Shown here piece by piece: positions 1 through 11,026 of a stretch of 64,000 nucleotides of DNA. The position numbers and the translations under genes were made by a program. A model generated the notes under the pieces. It had not been told where the DNA came from, ran no database searches, and saw only the letters and a list, made by a program, of their open reading frames with translations. The stretch is from Castanea sativa (taxonomy: Eukaryota; Streptophyta; Magnoliopsida; Fagales; Fagaceae): assembly GCF_040712315.1 (NCBI RefSeq), contig NC_134016.1, forward strand, positions 2,767,501-2,831,500, read 5' to 3'. Within the stretch, counting starts at the first letter, position 1, and every line of letters begins with the position of its first letter.

Positions 1-271
1 AGCATTTTGACAATATTCTGAGATTAGAACTTAGAAGTGGGAAATAGTACTCTTCATAGACTTAATTGTTTGACTAGGATGATATCTAGATAGTCCAAAT
101 TGCTTGGATACAAACAGAAGTTGAAATTATTCACTTCGTTAGGATCAAATCTCAAGTGGGGCTCGGTTTGTATTCTTGGTAATCTCTTTGAATTTTGCAA
201 CACTATAGTGCTAACACTAGCAGAATCCTAATCTAAGTTATATTTATTTTGAGTAATAGATCTAGGCAACA

Positions 272-320
<49 letters not shown>
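1..320. repeat. Dispersed segmental repeat, copy at left edge
   Basis: This stretch is closely repeated at 54601-54868, with weaker copies at about 20880-20990 and 62755-62925. Shared landmarks are a run about 'tgtattcttggt', 'gcaacactatagtgctaacac' type text and 'ttattttgagt' leading into an AT microsatellite. It is non-coding. In the 21-kb copy it lies inside an intron of the BTB/TAZ pseudogene, so the family may have begun as intron sequence that was then duplicated. The segment continues to the left of the window. Confidence 0.75.
275..319. repeat. (AT)n microsatellite
   Basis: About 22 uninterrupted AT units. The duplicated copy near 54850 has only a few AT units at the same place, so the tract has expanded here. 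MITE-like sequences begin directly after the tract in both copies. Confidence 0.95.
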
Positions 321-323
<3 letters not shown>

Positions 324-395
324 CTAGCCTTTGAGCATGCGCTCACGTGCGTGCTCAAAGGCTCTTCTATTTTTTGGGTAAGAGTTAATTTAGAG
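321..395. mobile_element. Left piece of palindromic MITE, split by the Tat element
   Basis: It starts with ATACTAGCCT, whose inverse AGGCTAGTAT is at 12299-12308. It then carries a GC-rich hairpin (about 329-360, arms of the CTTTGAGCA / TGCTCAAAG type) and the text 'gggtaagagttaatttaga'. The rest of this unit resumes at 11841, on the far side of the LTR element. A related uninterrupted unit at about 12060-12125 reads 'gggttaatttagaacattt', which is the pre-insertion arrangement. Confidence 0.75.
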
Positions 396-1209
396 TGTAA
401 GGTCAATGGGTCCATAATCTATGTTGGGCCGGCCCAAGGGTACCCGTAAAGCTAAAAGCCCAACCCGAAAGTGTTAATTGGCCCGAGGATAAGGAATGCC
501 CGTCTATAAGATAATATAGGAAGAGGAAGAAGTCATGGTTGGATAAGACATTCCAAAGTATGATGTCCGAGAATGGGTATGTTCTCGGCTACCAATAGCC
601 GAGGAGGGAAATGTTCTCGGCTACCTGTAGCTGAGGTGGGAAAGGGTGATCTGGTAGTTCAGGGGTTTTACTCTTGAAAATCCAGAGCATAAAGGTGAAA
701 GAAGTGAGGGTAAAAGATAAGAAGGGAGGATGCGAAATATCTAGGATAAAGCTGCTACCACCGCATTGAAGGCTCTACAACTACTTCTCTGGCCGCATTA
801 ATGAGAAAGTGATGCCTGAACGTCATGATTCAATCTTCCATCTACCGCCAAAGACGTTAGGAGAAAGGGTGATGGGACAATTATCTAAATGAAGACTTTG
901 ATCCACACGTGGAAGAAGGAAAAGAAGGAGAAGGATGATATAAAAGGGGGATGGAGGACAAAAAGAAGAGGGGGAGGAGAAACCATCTTGCATTGTAATG
1001 AACACTAAACAGTAATACAAAATTGTCCTCGGCATTTGTCTGTAAAAGTTTTAGGATACATGAGTGTAGCAATTGAGCCCAAAATTGACGTTATCCAATA
1101 TCCTTAAACCTAGATTCAGAACCCACTATCTTTACATTTTATTGTTTTTAGGCTTCTTGGGCCGGTTCCTTCCACATTATTAGGTCTTAGTTCAATTTGT
1201 GGCCTTACA
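396..1209 (+). repeat. 5' LTR of Tat element
   Basis: 814 bp, TGTAAGG...CTTACA. Aligned by eye to the 3' LTR it shows about 52 substitutions and no indels (roughly 6%); about three quarters are transitions. The LTR should carry the promoter; a TATA-like 'gatataaaag' lies at about 937-946, before the conserved 'catcttgcattgtaatgaac' stretch. Confidence 0.95.
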
Positions 1210-1210
1210 A

Positions 1211-1226
1211 TTGGCGCCGTCTGTGG
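1211..1226 (+). other. Primer-binding site
   Basis: TTGGCGCCGTCTGTGG begins two bases after the 5' LTR. TGGCGCC is the complement of the GGCGCCA 3' end found on plant tRNAs such as Asp and Lys. The bases after it match neither canonical tRNA well, so the exact primer is undecided. Confidence 0.8.
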
Positions 1227-1255
1227 AAATCTTGTGTTTTAAGAGAGGTAGTGTG

Positions 1256-2620
1256 ATGGCAGGTTCAGGTCTACACCATGCAGAGTCTTTAGGGTCCTAA
1301 CATGAAGACCACTTTCAACATCTTGAGCGGGAAAGAGACAGAGAGGGCAGTGTGCATACAGGGCATACCGCCAGGAATCGTTCGCGAGGTGGGAGTAGAA
1401 TACTCCATGAAGACGATGCTAATGCCATGCAGAGGGAGATTGACCATCTGAAGAGGAAGTTGCGTCGCGCAAGAGGGGAACGGACACCTTCTTTTTCTAA
1501 CCCTTCTTCTGATGGGGATGACTCCTAAGGTAGCAGTTATAGGCCTAGGTCTAGGACTCCTCCTAGTGAATCTTTTTCGTATGAGATGGGGGATCTTCAT
1601 GGTTGGACAAAAAAGAAGTCTTCTTCCAGGGGCTTGGGGAACGATGTTATGGGAAAGGCGTTACACCAACTTTCCAAATCACCTTTCACACGTAGGGTAG
1701 AGAAAGGAAAACTTCCTCATCGCTTCACCCAGCCAAACTTCACTATTTATAATGGCCGAACAGACCCTGTAGAGCATGTGAGCTATTTTAATCAACGAAT
1801 GGTGGTCCACTCTAAGAATGAAACTTTGATGTGCAAGGTTTTTCCTTCTAGTTTGGGACCTGTTATCATGAGGTGGTTTAATGGCCTGAGAGCAAATTCT
1901 ATTGATTCCTACATGGAACTCACCATGGCATTTGGGTCTCATTTCGTTACCTGCAGTAGAGTTCCTTGGCTTTTGGATTTGTTATTGTCCATGGCCATGA
2001 GGGAAGGGGAGACCTTGAAAACATACTCGGATAGATACTGGAAAATGTTCAATGAGATCGATGGTGATTTTGATGAAATGGCAATCAACATTTTCAAAGT
2101 TGGTCTTCCAACTGAACACAATTTAAGGAAATCGTTGACCAAGAGACCTATAAAAAGTGTACGCCGGCTCATGGATTGTATTGATGAGTACAAGAGGGTT
2201 GAAGAGGATCAACAGCAGAGTAAAGGAAAGGTGAAGGTTATCCCTCAGGAGAGGAGGGATTTCAGGTCGGAAAGGTATAATAATAAGTGGTCTTAGAGAG
2301 AGTTTAACGGGCAATCTGGTTCAGCCCTTTCTCAGACAGTGAATACGGTGTTTCGTGAACCTGTTCAGCAAGTATTGGAGAAAATTCGTCATGAACCATA
2401 CTTTAAGTGGCTCAATAAGATGGCAGGGGACCCTATGAAACGTAATCAGAATCTTCACTGTTTCTACTACCAAGAAAAATGTCATACCACTGAGAATTAT
2501 AGGACCCTGTGGAGTTATTTGGATTAGTTGGTTAAAGAGGGAAAATTGAGACAGTTTATGAATCAGCCTAATGGGCAGGGAAATCATGCTGGCTCGGTAA
2601 GTCAAGGGAGTAATACTTTA
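1256..2620 (+). pseudogene. gag: Tat element gag (broken)
   Basis: The frame opens at ATG 1256 (MAGSGLHHAESL...), close behind the primer site. It is stopped at 1298, 1526, 2294 and 2525, but reads on in the same frame throughout. The longest open part (1586-2296) holds the capsid-like retrotransposon gag domain, with a YNGRTDPVEHV entry and a conserved MRWFNGL region. An arginine-rich stretch (SYRPRSRTPP) precedes it. The zinc-knuckle region at about 2456-2500 is degraded: in QNLHCFYYQEKCHTTENY two of the metal ligands appear to have become tyrosine. Most of the stops can be explained by one C-to-T change in a glutamine codon. Gag would form the particle that packages element RNA; this copy is dead. 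Confidence 0.9.
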
Positions 2621-3244
2621 CGGCCTCCTCTAGGTACAATAAATGTTATTTTCGTTACTCCAGGTAGGACTGGTTCTTGCCCTACCAGAGTGTTGTCAGT
2701 ATCACAACTCCTTGTTAAGGAGAATAACTCCGAGCCGAAGAGGGTTAGGGGAAATCCTCCACCTATTTTAGGTTTCTCTGAAGAAGATAAAGTTGGAACT
2801 ATCCAACCACATGACAATGCACTGGTAATTACATTGAGGATAGGGGGTTATGATGTGAAAAGAGTAATGGTTGACCAGGGAAGCGGGGCTGACATTATGT
2901 ATCCTGACTTATTTAAGGGGCTCAAATTAAAGCTTGAGGACCTTACAGCCTACGATTCGCCATTGATAAGCTTCGAGGGGAAAGCTGTTATTCCAAAAGG
3001 GCAGATTCGGTTACCTGTGCAGTCAGGTCCAATAGTTGTAAACGTAGATTTCATTGTAGTAGACGCGTATTCTCCCTACATAGCTATTGTGGCAAGGCCT
3101 TGGTTGCATGCCCTAGGTGTTGTTTCCTCAACTTTGCACGTCAAGGTAAAGTTTTCGTTTGGAGAACAGATCGAAGAAATTGTTGGAAGCCAATTTGCGG
3201 CTAGACAATGTATAACAGCTGCAGTTATACATCAGACCGAGTAA
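2621..3244 (+). pseudogene. Tat element aspartic protease (broken)
   Basis: It continues in the gag frame. The retropepsin core is visible at about 2865-2895 as MVDQGSGADIMYPDLF, with the catalytic aspartate at 2873-2875, followed by the YSPYIAIVARPWLH segment near 3075-3110. The DQGS form, in place of DTG, is usual in plant Tat-type proteases. The frame ends at TAA 3242. The polymerase then resumes in a different frame (frame 1 instead of frame 2), so an indel between about 3245 and 3290 breaks the polyprotein here. Its role would be to cut Gag-Pol into mature parts. Confidence 0.88.
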
Positions 3245-3282
3245 GAGTTGTTAGCCTCAGCGGGGGAAAATCATAGCAATTA

Positions 3283-4470
3283 ATGTCATCGGCCACCTCA
3301 GAGGTGGCCGAGGTCGAGGAGCCTGCATGTGAGGCGTTGGAGAAGGTTCTTATTGACACTGATGTTGAAAAGTTTTTCCAAGTAGGAATTCAATTGCCAC
3401 TTCAGGAAAAAGAGGAGCTGGTCAGGTTTTTGAGAAAGAACATGGATGTATTCGCATGGAATGCTTATGAAGCCCCAGGGGTTGATCCGAATTTCATTTG
3501 CCATCATTTGAATGTTAATCCAACTGTGGTGCCAAGAAGGTAACCACCTCGGCGCTCATCTAAAGAACATGTTGAGGCTGTTAAGGAAGAGGTACTTAAA
3601 CTAAAGCAAGCGGGTGCTATCAAAGAAGTGTTCTACCCTAAGTGGTTGGCATATATAGTGGTTGTGAAAAAGAAGAATGGAAAGTGGAGGGTGTGCGTGG
3701 ATTTCACAGATCTGAATAAGGCTTACCCTAAAGATTCATTCCCAATGCCTTGCATAGATCAACTGGCAGATGCTACTGTTGGGCATCCTCGAATGAGGTT
3801 TTTGGACGCTTTTCAAGGTTATCACCAAATACCCTTGGCGTTAAACGATCAGGAGAAAACAGCTTTTGTCACTCCTACAGGAAATTATCATTATAAGGTG
3901 ATGTCTTTTGGTCTGAAGAATGCAGGGGCTACCTATCAGAGGATGATGACCAGGATGTTTGAATCCCAATTGACAATTGTAGTATACGTGGATGACATGG
4001 TGGTAAAGAGTAAAACAGTTTCTACACATATATCATACTTGGATGATACTTTTCAAATGTTAAGAAAGTACAAGTTACGTCTTAATGCTTCTAAGTGTTC
4101 TTTTGGAGTAGGATCTGGTAAGTTCTTGGGTTATATGGTAACTCAAAGGGGAAACGAAGTCAATCCCGCTCAGGTTAAAGAAATCAATAGCCTACAACCA
4201 CCTCAGAATCCAAAGGAAGTGCAAAGACTGGCAAGGATGACCTTTGCCCTCAGCCGTTTCATTTCACGATCCGCAGACAGGTGCAAACCTTTCTTCCAAT
4301 TGTTGAATAAGTGGAAAGGATTTGAATGGACCGAGGAGTGTGCAGTCGTGTTTCAACAGCTTAAGGAATATCTTTCGCGCCCACCCATTATGTTTAGGCC
4401 AGAGATTGATGAGGTTTTATTCGCGTACATTGCTGTAGCTGATCATGCCGTTAGCCTAGTTTTGATATGA
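3283..4470 (+). pseudogene. Tat element reverse transcriptase (broken)
   Basis: Frame 1. A stop at 3541 separates the N-terminal linker (ending VDPNFICHHLNVNP) from the RT core. The core runs from KNGKWRVCVDFTDLNKAYP, through FLDAFQGYHQIPL (first catalytic Asp) and GLKNAGATYQRMM, to the active-site YVDD at 3985-3996, then the thumb region KFLGYMVTQRG. All polymerase motifs are still recognisable and the catalytic aspartates are kept. The frame stops at TGA 4468. It would copy element RNA to DNA. Confidence 0.93.
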
Positions 4471-5260
4471 GTTGATGATAATATCTAGAAACTAGTGTAT
4501 TACGTGAGCAAATCTTTACATGAGGCTGAGGTACGTTACCTACCATTGGAAAAAGCAATCCTAGCCGTGGTGCATGCTACACGTAAACTTCCCCATTATT
4601 TTCAATCTCATACGGTGGTAGTCCTAACTCAACTTCCTCTTAAATCTGTACTTCGAAGTGCTGATTACACGAGTAGAATCGCTAAATGGGGTACCATTTT
4701 AGGGGCTTTTGATGTCAAATATATGCCTCGCACCTTTGTGAAGGGTCAAGTGCTCGCGGATTTGATCGCAGAATTTGCCGAGCCTTCCATAGAAGAGAAT
4801 ATTAAGAGATGGGGCATGGATGAAAAATCAGTTGGCATGATCGCGTGTAAAGAGCCTTTGGTGTGGAAAGTTTATGTTGATGGAGCAGCAAATCAGAGAG
4901 GATCTGGCATGGGGCTAGTAGTGGTGACCCCTGAAGGACTGACCCTGAAAAAATCACCAAGACTGGGGTTCTCGGCTACTAATAATGAGGCCGAGTATGA
5001 AGCTTTGGTGGTAGGAATGGATATGGTTCAGAAGATGGGTGGAAAGGTAGTACAAATGTTCTTGAATTCCCAATTAGTTGTAGGCCAGGTGAAAGGAAAA
5101 TTGGAAGCTAGAGATCTGAGAATGCAAGAATACCTAACCCAAGTCAGGTATTTACAATCCAAATTCGAATCTTTTACTTTGTCACATGTATCTAGAAATG
5201 GAAACACTCATGTGGATTCTTTAGCCACCCTCGCCACATCCTTGGCGCAAGGTTTGCCCC
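4471..5260 (+). pseudogene. Tat element dual RNase H region (broken)
   Basis: After stops at 4468 and 4486 the frame reopens with the RT-linked RNase H domain (VYYVSKSLHEAEVRYLPLE ... FDVKYMPRTFVKGQVLADL, to about 4780). A second, plant/archaeal-type RNase H follows from about 4860: VYVDGAANQRGSG, NNEAEYEALVVGM and HVDSLATLATSL. Having both is the diagnostic feature of Tat elements. In the second domain the usual aspartate of the DSQLVV motif reads asparagine (FLNSQLVVGQV, near 5060-5085), so its catalytic centre looks damaged. The domains normally remove RNA from the RNA-DNA hybrid. Confidence 0.9.
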
Positions 5261-6585
5261 AGGTTATTCTCATTGAAGATCTATGTAAGCCAACCAGAAG
5301 CAGTGGTAATCACGTCCAAGTTCATCAAGTCAGAATAGGACCTAGCTGGATGGACCCTATAGTGTCCTTTCTGAAGGATGATGTATTGCCAAAAGAGAAA
5401 GTTGAGGCAGATAAAGTGCATAGGAAAGCACCTCGGTTTTGGCTGTCTGAGGATCAAAAACTATACAAACGTTCTTTTTCAGGGCCATACTTATTGTGCA
5501 TACATCCTGATGCAACGGAATTGCTGTTGGAAGAGTTGCACGAGGGGATTTGTGGAAGTCACACGAGAGGACGATCTTTAGCTCACAGAGCCCTTATGCA
5601 GGGATATTGGTGGCCTAATATGCAGCAAGAAGCTCAAGATTGTGCAAGGAAATGTGACCAGTGTTAGAGGTTCGCTCCTAACATTTATCAGCCAGGAGGT
5701 GTTCTTAATCCTCTGACAAGTCCTTAGGCTTTTGCACAGTGGGGCTTGGACATTGTGGGACCTTTCCCAAAGGCATCATGGAATAGGAGGTGGTCGCTTG
5801 TCGGAATAGATTATTTCACTAAGTGGGTGGAAGCAGAGCCATTATCTAACATTATGGATGTCGACGCGAAGAGGTTTGTTTGGAAGAATATCATCACTCA
5901 GTTTGGAATTCCTCACACTCTCATCTCAGATAATGGTTTACAATTTGACAGTAAAGCTTTTAGAAGGTATTGTTGTGATCTGGGCATCATTAACATGTAT
6001 TCTACACCAGCTTATCCCCAGGGAAATGGGCAAGCTGAAGCAGTTAACAAAGTTATAGTCAGTGGACTCAAGAAAAGACTAGATGATGCCAAGGGTAGGT
6101 GGGTGGAAGAATTGCCGCACGTTCTGTGGATATATCGAACTATGCCTCGAAGATCCACTAAAGAGACACCATTCTCTATGACTTATGGAGCCGAGGCTGT
6201 GATCCCTTTGGAAACTGGGTTTCCAATGATGAGAACGAGCTCTTTTACTCCCAGCAACAATGACAATTTACTAGAAAAAAGCCCAGACCTGGTTGAAGAA
6301 CGACGAGAGACTGCTATGGTCCAGTTGGCTTATTATCAACAAAAACTCAAACAGGGGTACGATTCTCGCCTGAAGTCAAGGCCACTTGCCCTTGGAGATT
6401 TAGTGTTAAGGAAAGTGTTGGGAACTGTCAAAAACCTAGCATGGGGAAAACTGGGTCCTAACTGGGAAGGACCCTATCGTATTACTTCAGTAGCTAGTAT
6501 AGGGGCATATTATCTTGTAGATCTGGATGAAAAAATTGTACGGCATCCCTGGAATGTAAGTAACCTGCGAAGGTACTACTATTAA
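5261..6585 (+). pseudogene. Tat element integrase (broken)
   Basis: The zinc-binding region (LHEGICGSHTRG ... CARKCDQC) ends at a TAG at 5665; a second TAG at 5725 lies in TSPxAFAQWGLDIVGPF. Both are one transition away from expected Gln and Trp codons. The catalytic core keeps DDE: Asp near 5749, Asp near 5929 (LISDNGLQF) and Glu near 6037 (GNGQAEAV), with the standard 35-residue gap between the last two. The C-terminal part ends with WEGPYRITSVASIGAYYL and the frame closes at 6585. No chromodomain is visible, as expected for Tat. It would insert the DNA copy into the genome. Confidence 0.92.
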
Positions 6586-6627
6586 TGAAAGACACTTTTG
6601 CCACTTTTGTACTGTTAATCTTGTCTT

Positions 6628-7310
6628 ACACTGATTATTATATTCATTTTTCTAAGTATCAAACAGAAACTTGGTCATGTTTGGATCCTCGGACCACATA
6701 CCTTGTGAAAATTGATATCTGTCTTGATGTTAAAGAGAACCTTAGTTATGTCTGGTCCTCAGATCATCTACTTTGAGAAAATTAGCACTTTTATTCATTT
6801 TTCCAAGTATCAAACAGAAACTTGGTCATGTTTGGATCCTCGGACCACATACCTTATGAAAATTAATATTTGTATTGATGTTAAACAGAACCTTAGTTAC
6901 GTCTGGTCCTCGGATCATTTACTTTGGAAAAATTAACATTCTAATTCATTTTTCCAAGTATCAAACAGAAATTTGGTCATGTTTGGATCCTCGGACCACA
7001 TACCTTGTGGAAATTGATATTTGTATTGATATTAAACAGAACCTTAGTTATGTCTGATCCTCGGATCATCTACTTTGGGAAAATTAACATTTTAGATTCA
7101 TTTTTCTATGTATCAAACAGAAATTTGGTCATGTTTGGTTCCTCGAACCACATACCTTGTGGAAATTGATATCTTTGTAAATGCTAAACAGAACCTTAGT
7201 TACGCCTAGTCTTTGGATCAGTTATCTTGGAGAAATAAACATATCGGCTTCAGTGTTAAGGTAAAACTTGATTATGCATGTATCCTCAAATCACATACCT
7301 TGTTGAAACT
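6628..7310 (+). repeat. Tandem repeat, about 151-bp period, 4.5 copies
   Basis: The string 'ttggtcatgtttggatcct' starts at 6671, 6822, 6973 and 7125 (periods 151, 151, 152), with a fifth degenerate copy near 7267. Each unit holds two mirrored 'tcctcggaccacat' / 'tcctcggatcat' blocks. It is non-coding and lies directly after pol. Tandem repeats in this untranslated position are known from other Tat elements and can seed satellite DNA. Confidence 0.93.
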
Positions 7311-7916
7311 AATACTTCTTCATGTTTGGATTGTAGAAGTTAAGTTGTTCTTGCTCCTTACATCATTTATATTTGGGGAACTCAGTGCTCCCTATTCCTT
7401 TATTTGTTGCACATTGATGCTTGATTAAACTGTGGATCAATCTTGATTGTACCTATTCCATGCACAATTTAGTTCCTTTTTACGGATTGGAACATGAGTG
7501 GGTCCGTTTGTCTATCAAGTTTGAAAATTCCTAAATCAGAAGTGAATGGGAAATCGTGAGCATCACTTAAAGCACTTACGAGTATAATGACCTTGGTTAA
7601 TTGTCTATGTTGTATTCATTGAATGGTTTATGCCTATTTCTATCTTTTGATTAATTAGCGTGAAAAGAATAATCGATTGTTCTATTATGATACATAGATG
7701 TTAAGTGGAATGACATATTTGTAGTAAATGCAGTTCAAGCTTATGAAATAAATAATTTGCTCTTTTCATTAATAGAAGTTGTTGTAAATACATTCATAAG
7801 CAAATTGTTGAATTACATCAACCAAAAACAAATAGAAAGGATACCTAAATGAAAAGGAGCGATCATGGCTTTGGTTTGGTCTTCAATGGGTCTTGAGGAG
7901 CAATAGGAGGTGCAAT
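7311..7916. other. Untranslated region of Tat element
   Basis: AT-rich spacer between the tandem repeat and the end of the antisense gene. I see no coding signal on either strand. Confidence 0.7.
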
Positions 7917-10493
7917 CTAGGCCAAGGACTCAGCAATAGTTCCTTTGCCTTTGGGGTCTCCCTCTATAGTTTGAGGCACGGTCGCCAAAACGATCTCCAA
8001 CGTTTCACTGATCTTTTTGGCTTGGGGGAGTTCCTTGGGCTCATTAGGAGGCTGCGTAATTTCTTGTGCTACCCCTTCTGTCGATCCAGCTTGCTTTGAA
8101 AGTTGGGGTTCAGTGGAAGTGGGATCCTCGATGGCATCACTTGATTTTATCTCTGCTTCAGGGAGGCCAGCACCATCCTTGGCTGTAAGGGAAGTCTTGA
8201 CCCTAATGGCTGGGGGAATGTAGGCATTTTCTGCCTTCCAAAGAGGGGAAGAAGTATCAACCCCAGCTTGGGATAATGCTTCCTTCCATACTTCGAGACA
8301 GTAATCCCTACATACCTCCGGCATTTGAGCTTTAAAGTTTTCGGTGGTTTCAACCACGCCTACTTCATAGCCATCTTGTTCCGCCTGGTCTATTGCTTTC
8401 TCAACCTCCTCTTTCATCTTGGCAATAGCCTCTTCTTTAGTTTTGAGGGCCTCTTCCTTCGCCTTCTCAGATTCCTTCAAATCTTTCTTAAGGCCTTCAA
8501 TAAGCTTTTTAGCCGCAGCAAAGTTTTCATCCGCTTGCCTAAGCTGCAATCTTTGGTCCTCGGCCTGCTTTACAGTGGTTTTTAAAGAAGCCTTCAAGCC
8601 AGATTTTTCACTTACGGCTTTATTCAAGCAAGCCGTGACCTCTTGCAACTTCTTACCCTTCAGTTCAAGGATTCTCTGGGTGTTGTCGAGCTTCAATTCT
8701 GTAGATCTAAAGGATTTGTATGTGCTAGCAGCGATCTCCTCTGCCCTGTGAGCGGACTAAACAGCCTACATGAAGAAGATAGCAAATAATATATAGTTGC
8801 AAGTTCTTGAAGCAAAAGGTCGAAAAAAAAAAAAAATTATATTTAGCTGAAATCCTTACCATAGCAAGTTCTTTCTTCAACGTCATGAAGACATTTTGAT
8901 CTCTCATTCTTCTGAGCTCACCCATGTCTTCAAGAAGTAGTAGAGCTTGCTCCAGAGCGTCTGCTATGCATGCAGCTGTTCCCTCATCAGAAGTCCTGAT
9001 GGAGGCGTCAGCAGTGATTGCGTGGTCGTCCATAGTCATTTGGGGAGCCCAAATTGGGGCATGTACAACTGTTTGAGATTCGATCCGTTTGTCCGACCTT
9101 GTGTGCACGGTACGAGGTTGTTTCCCTCCTTTTTCAGGCTCTAAGTCCTTGGGAAGGGACTCTTTTCCTCCCTCTATTACATCCTTCCCTTTTTGGTGAT
9201 CCCTTTTCCTTTTATGGTCGGTTTGGTCAGTGTGTTGGGATTGGGTTGGTGGAGGAGGAGGGAGCTTGGTTTGAAGACCTTTCTCAGCACCCTTATCTTT
9301 GGATTTCGTTTAGGGTACCTTAGGGAACTCTTGAGTCCCTACTTGAGCCTCCAATACATCTTTAAGGTTTTTTTTTTTGTTTGCGTTGAATGCCTATAAA
9401 ATCAGGTTGTTGGGGGATATCTTGTGGGGTTGAGGAAGATTTGCCAAGGCTAGTACTTTGGTCTTCAGGAGTAGGAGGGCAGTTAAAAGCTTCAAACTCG
9501 TCTTCAGAGTCTGAGACTTCAATGATTTCTTCTTCTTCCTCCTTTATGATAGGCTGCGAAGAAGATCCTTCACCCACTACAGGTTATGCTGGAGGAAAAG
9601 TGAGGGGAGTACCTTCTGGTATGAGCTGTGGTGGTTGGGTAATGATAGTGTCTTGTGGAATAGGAGTGCCCTTAGGCAAAATAAAACCTTCAACCGCAAA
9701 GCTAATCCGATGTAACCGAGGATCCTTTGCCTTGATTACACACTTTGGCGCCTAAAAAGCTGTGGAAATTGGATTGTAGCCGAGGATCAGGTGGGCTGCT
9801 CGGAGTTGATTATCTGTGTGCACAAACACCTCAGCCTTCAAAATTCTGTTTAGGCGTGTGAAGTCGACAAGGTGATCGTGGCGAGAAGTTGCGTATGGGT
9901 CTGCAAAATTGTTGCAAAGAAGAACAAAGTTAGAATAATAAAAAAACAAAGAAAAAAAAATTTAGTACTACAAAGTATCATTTCAAATAGGTTTCTGAGA
10001 TTCACCTGGTTTGCCCTCCTTTGTTGGACAGGGGACACCGTCGTGCCAATCCCCAGATATTATTAAGAAATCTTTATTCAAACCCTTATTGGAGTGAGGG
10101 AGGCACTAGATTAACCTAACCTCTGGCCACCTAGATTTTAGGTAATACCCTTGTCCCGTTAAGTGGTGGAGGTTATAAACCCAATTTACATCGAGGTGGG
10201 TGAGTCCTAAACCCATCTTTTCATTTAGGGCATCTATAGAACCTAAAATCCTAAACATATTAGGGGCACATTGTGTAGGAGCTAACCTAACCGCTCTCAA
10301 GTAGTCCCATTAGGATTTTCATCCCTCCTTCTATGAAAGCTATCATTGGGATCACAACCTCTCCGGTTTTTCTCTTGGCGTGCCATTCTCCTTCCTTACA
10401 GTATTTGACAGACAAACTTTGTGGAATTCTATAAGTTACCTTAAATTGTTCTATTTTCTCAGCACTGTCCACTAAAGATGCAAATCTACCCAC
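7917..10493 (-). pseudogene. Spliced antisense gene between pol and 3' LTR (broken)
   Basis: It reads opposite to gag-pol. Three exons can be assembled: about 10493-10006, 9900-8860 and 8765-7917. Two short introns (10005-9901 and 8859-8766) have GT/AG ends, and the reading frame carries across both. Exon 1 has a conserved globular part (TGEVVIPMIAFIEGGMK, LAPTQCAPNMFRILGS, ISGDWHDGVPCPTKEG). Exon 2 has an acidic EEEEEIIEVSDSEDEFE stretch, a proline/lysine-rich linker and a helical QALLLLEDMGELRRMRD end. Exon 3 (7917-8765) is a long coiled coil (KKDLKESEKAKEEALKTKEE). Damage: a frameshift near 10305, one in the A-run near 9370, and stops at 8757-8759, near 9310, near 9580, near 9752 and near 10110. 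Extra antisense ORFs at this place are known in Tat elements; their function is not established. Confidence 0.8.
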
Positions 10494-11007
10494 TTTCTAA
10501 GAGTTAGGTGTGGAAAGGGTGCGAGGGTTAAGAAAGCAAAGATAGCCGAGGATAAAGAAATGCAGAGTAACAGAAGTGGAAAAAGAAAGATAACGAAAAA
10601 GGGAATTTGAGAGAACTTACTTTTGAGTGATAGAGTCACCTTGGCCTAGTTCTCGGGTAATGTGAGGACACTTGTGGAGTGCAAGGATGGGTAAATTTGT
10701 TGTACGAACTCAGTTATGGTTAGGAGGGGTTGAATTGATAATTTTTGTATCAATGAGGTTATAAAAGCTGTAAGTTTCCCGCCTGTGTCCCTATGCAAGC
10801 CTCAACTGTTGGATGGGCATCGCGTGGTCGAACGTAGGGAACAAGCAGCCGTCATAATATTAATAAGGGCATGTCCCGCATACCAAAACGCTAGAAGCAT
10901 GCCACGAGAAGTTCAAAAGACGTCATCCCAGCAATGGAAGCGCATGGCAAATAGGGGTTACTAGGAATCTATGTCGAGATCCTCATTTCTCCCAAGAAAG
11001 TAGAAAT
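10494..11007. other. Untranslated region, 5' side of the antisense gene
   Basis: The antisense gene's promoter and first codons would fall here. The minus strand is stopped just upstream of 10493 and I could not identify a convincing ATG or TATA box. A GC-richer block lies at about 10780-10990. Confidence 0.5.
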
Positions 11008-11026
11008 AAGGATCCCGAGGGGCTAT
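11008..11026 (+). other. Polypurine tract
   Basis: The short purine-rich block 'aaggatcccgaggggctat' directly precedes the 3' LTR at 11027. The GAGGGGCTA core is typical of plant Tat-type elements and marks the plus-strand priming site. It is weakly purine-pure in this copy. Confidence 0.7.

Noticed and set aside
233..449. Overlapping frames of YIYIYI type on both strands
   Set aside because: They are the translation of the (AT)n microsatellite, not genes. The same applies to 63584-63811.
7893..9399. Several plus-strand frames in the Tat element
   Set aside because: They lie opposite the antisense gene, whose minus-strand frame has clear domains and splice sites; these are shadows.
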